Both the position numbers and the translations under genes were made by a program. A model generated the notes under the pieces. It made no database searches, was not told the origin of the DNA, and saw only the letters and a program-made list of their open reading frames with translations. From the NCBI GenBank assembly GCA_012032215.1, contig JAAURO010000083.1:1-7148 (forward strand): a DNA stretch of 7,148 nucleotides. Direction: 5' to 3'. Source of the stretch: Limnobacter sp. GTDB taxonomy: Bacteria > Pseudomonadota > Gammaproteobacteria > Burkholderiales > Burkholderiaceae_B. This document shows positions 7,103 through 7,148 of this stretch, in pieces. Position 1 is the stretch's first letter; each line of letters begins with the position of its first letter.

Positions 7103-7148
7103 CTGAACCCGCTCAAAGCGCGCGAAAAAGGATTTTTCTTCGCCACAC
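7103..7148 (+). CDS. Possible start of a downstream gene (partial, unrecognised)
   Basis: A purine-rich AGGGGG at 7088-7093 looks like a strong ribosome site. Nine bases later a CTG at 7103 begins a frame open to the window end, reading LNPLKAREKGFFFAT. A GTG at 7079 in the same frame is an alternative start but lacks a ribosome site. CTG starts are rare, and a base error in an original ATG is possible given the sequence quality seen elsewhere. The product is too short to recognise. The spacing from the candidate promoter at 7060-7068 supports a new transcription unit. Confidence 0.25.
   Translation, partial: MNPLKAREKGFFFAT

Noticed and set aside
7072..7125. Resemblance to a TPP riboswitch (CGGGGTGC followed later by GAACC)
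   Set aside because: The essential CTGAGA element and the second-helix pattern are missing, and the loop is far too short. The match is limited to two short common strings.
1..7148. CRISPR array, insertion sequence, tRNA or rRNA
   Set aside because: I see no regularly spaced repeats, transposase-like frame, terminal inverted repeats, or cloverleaf/rRNA sequence.

Overview
The window reads as a chromosomal fragment of a Gram-negative proteobacterium. Base composition is moderate, codon use favours G/C-ending codons, and there is a lipoprotein with a classical lipobox. A betaproteobacterium (Burkholderiales, for example a Limnobacter-like organism) is my best guess, but it rests on overall protein flavour and no taxonomic marker is present.

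Layout, all on the + strand: 1-272, a short upstream region with a possible gene tail (2-115) and a 21-bp palindrome (167-187); 273-1607, FAD-dependent amine-oxidase-like oxidoreductase; 1604-2417, DUF1365 protein; 2414-3639, cyclopropane-fatty-acid-synthase-family SAM methyltransferase; 3636-4250, exported chalcone-isomerase-like protein; 4271-5622, GPH-type MFS carrier; 5619-6169, DUF3833 lipoprotein; an 86-base gap; 6256-7047, short-chain dehydrogenase/reductase. The last 100 bases hold a candidate promoter and the possible beginning of another gene that runs off the window. Four junctions are 4-base stop/start overlaps (ATGA three times, TTGA once), so the first six genes look like one translationally coupled operon.

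The combination FAD oxidoreductase + DUF1365 + CFA-like methyltransferase + chalcone-isomerase-like + MFS + DUF3833 + SDR is a recurring proteobacterial membrane-lipid cluster. It is often linked to ECF sigma/ChrR singlet-oxygen or light-stress regulons and, in Rhodobacter, to methylated/furan fatty acids. The likely theme is modification of phospholipid acyl chains in the membrane, with periplasmic/outer-membrane accessory proteins. The exact chemistry here is inferred. The CFA-like enzyme has lost two of the bicarbonate-ligand positions of true cyclopropane synthases, which fits a methyl-branching rather than ring-forming reaction.

The other dominant signal is damage to reading frames. I count eleven 1- or 2-base indels in five of the seven genes, mostly one missing base in short A, T or C runs. 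Restoring them rebuilds full-length proteins with intact motifs. This looks like uncorrected homopolymer sequencing error rather than true gene decay, though only reads or a relative's genome can settle it. The chalcone-isomerase-like gene and the SDR are intact as given.
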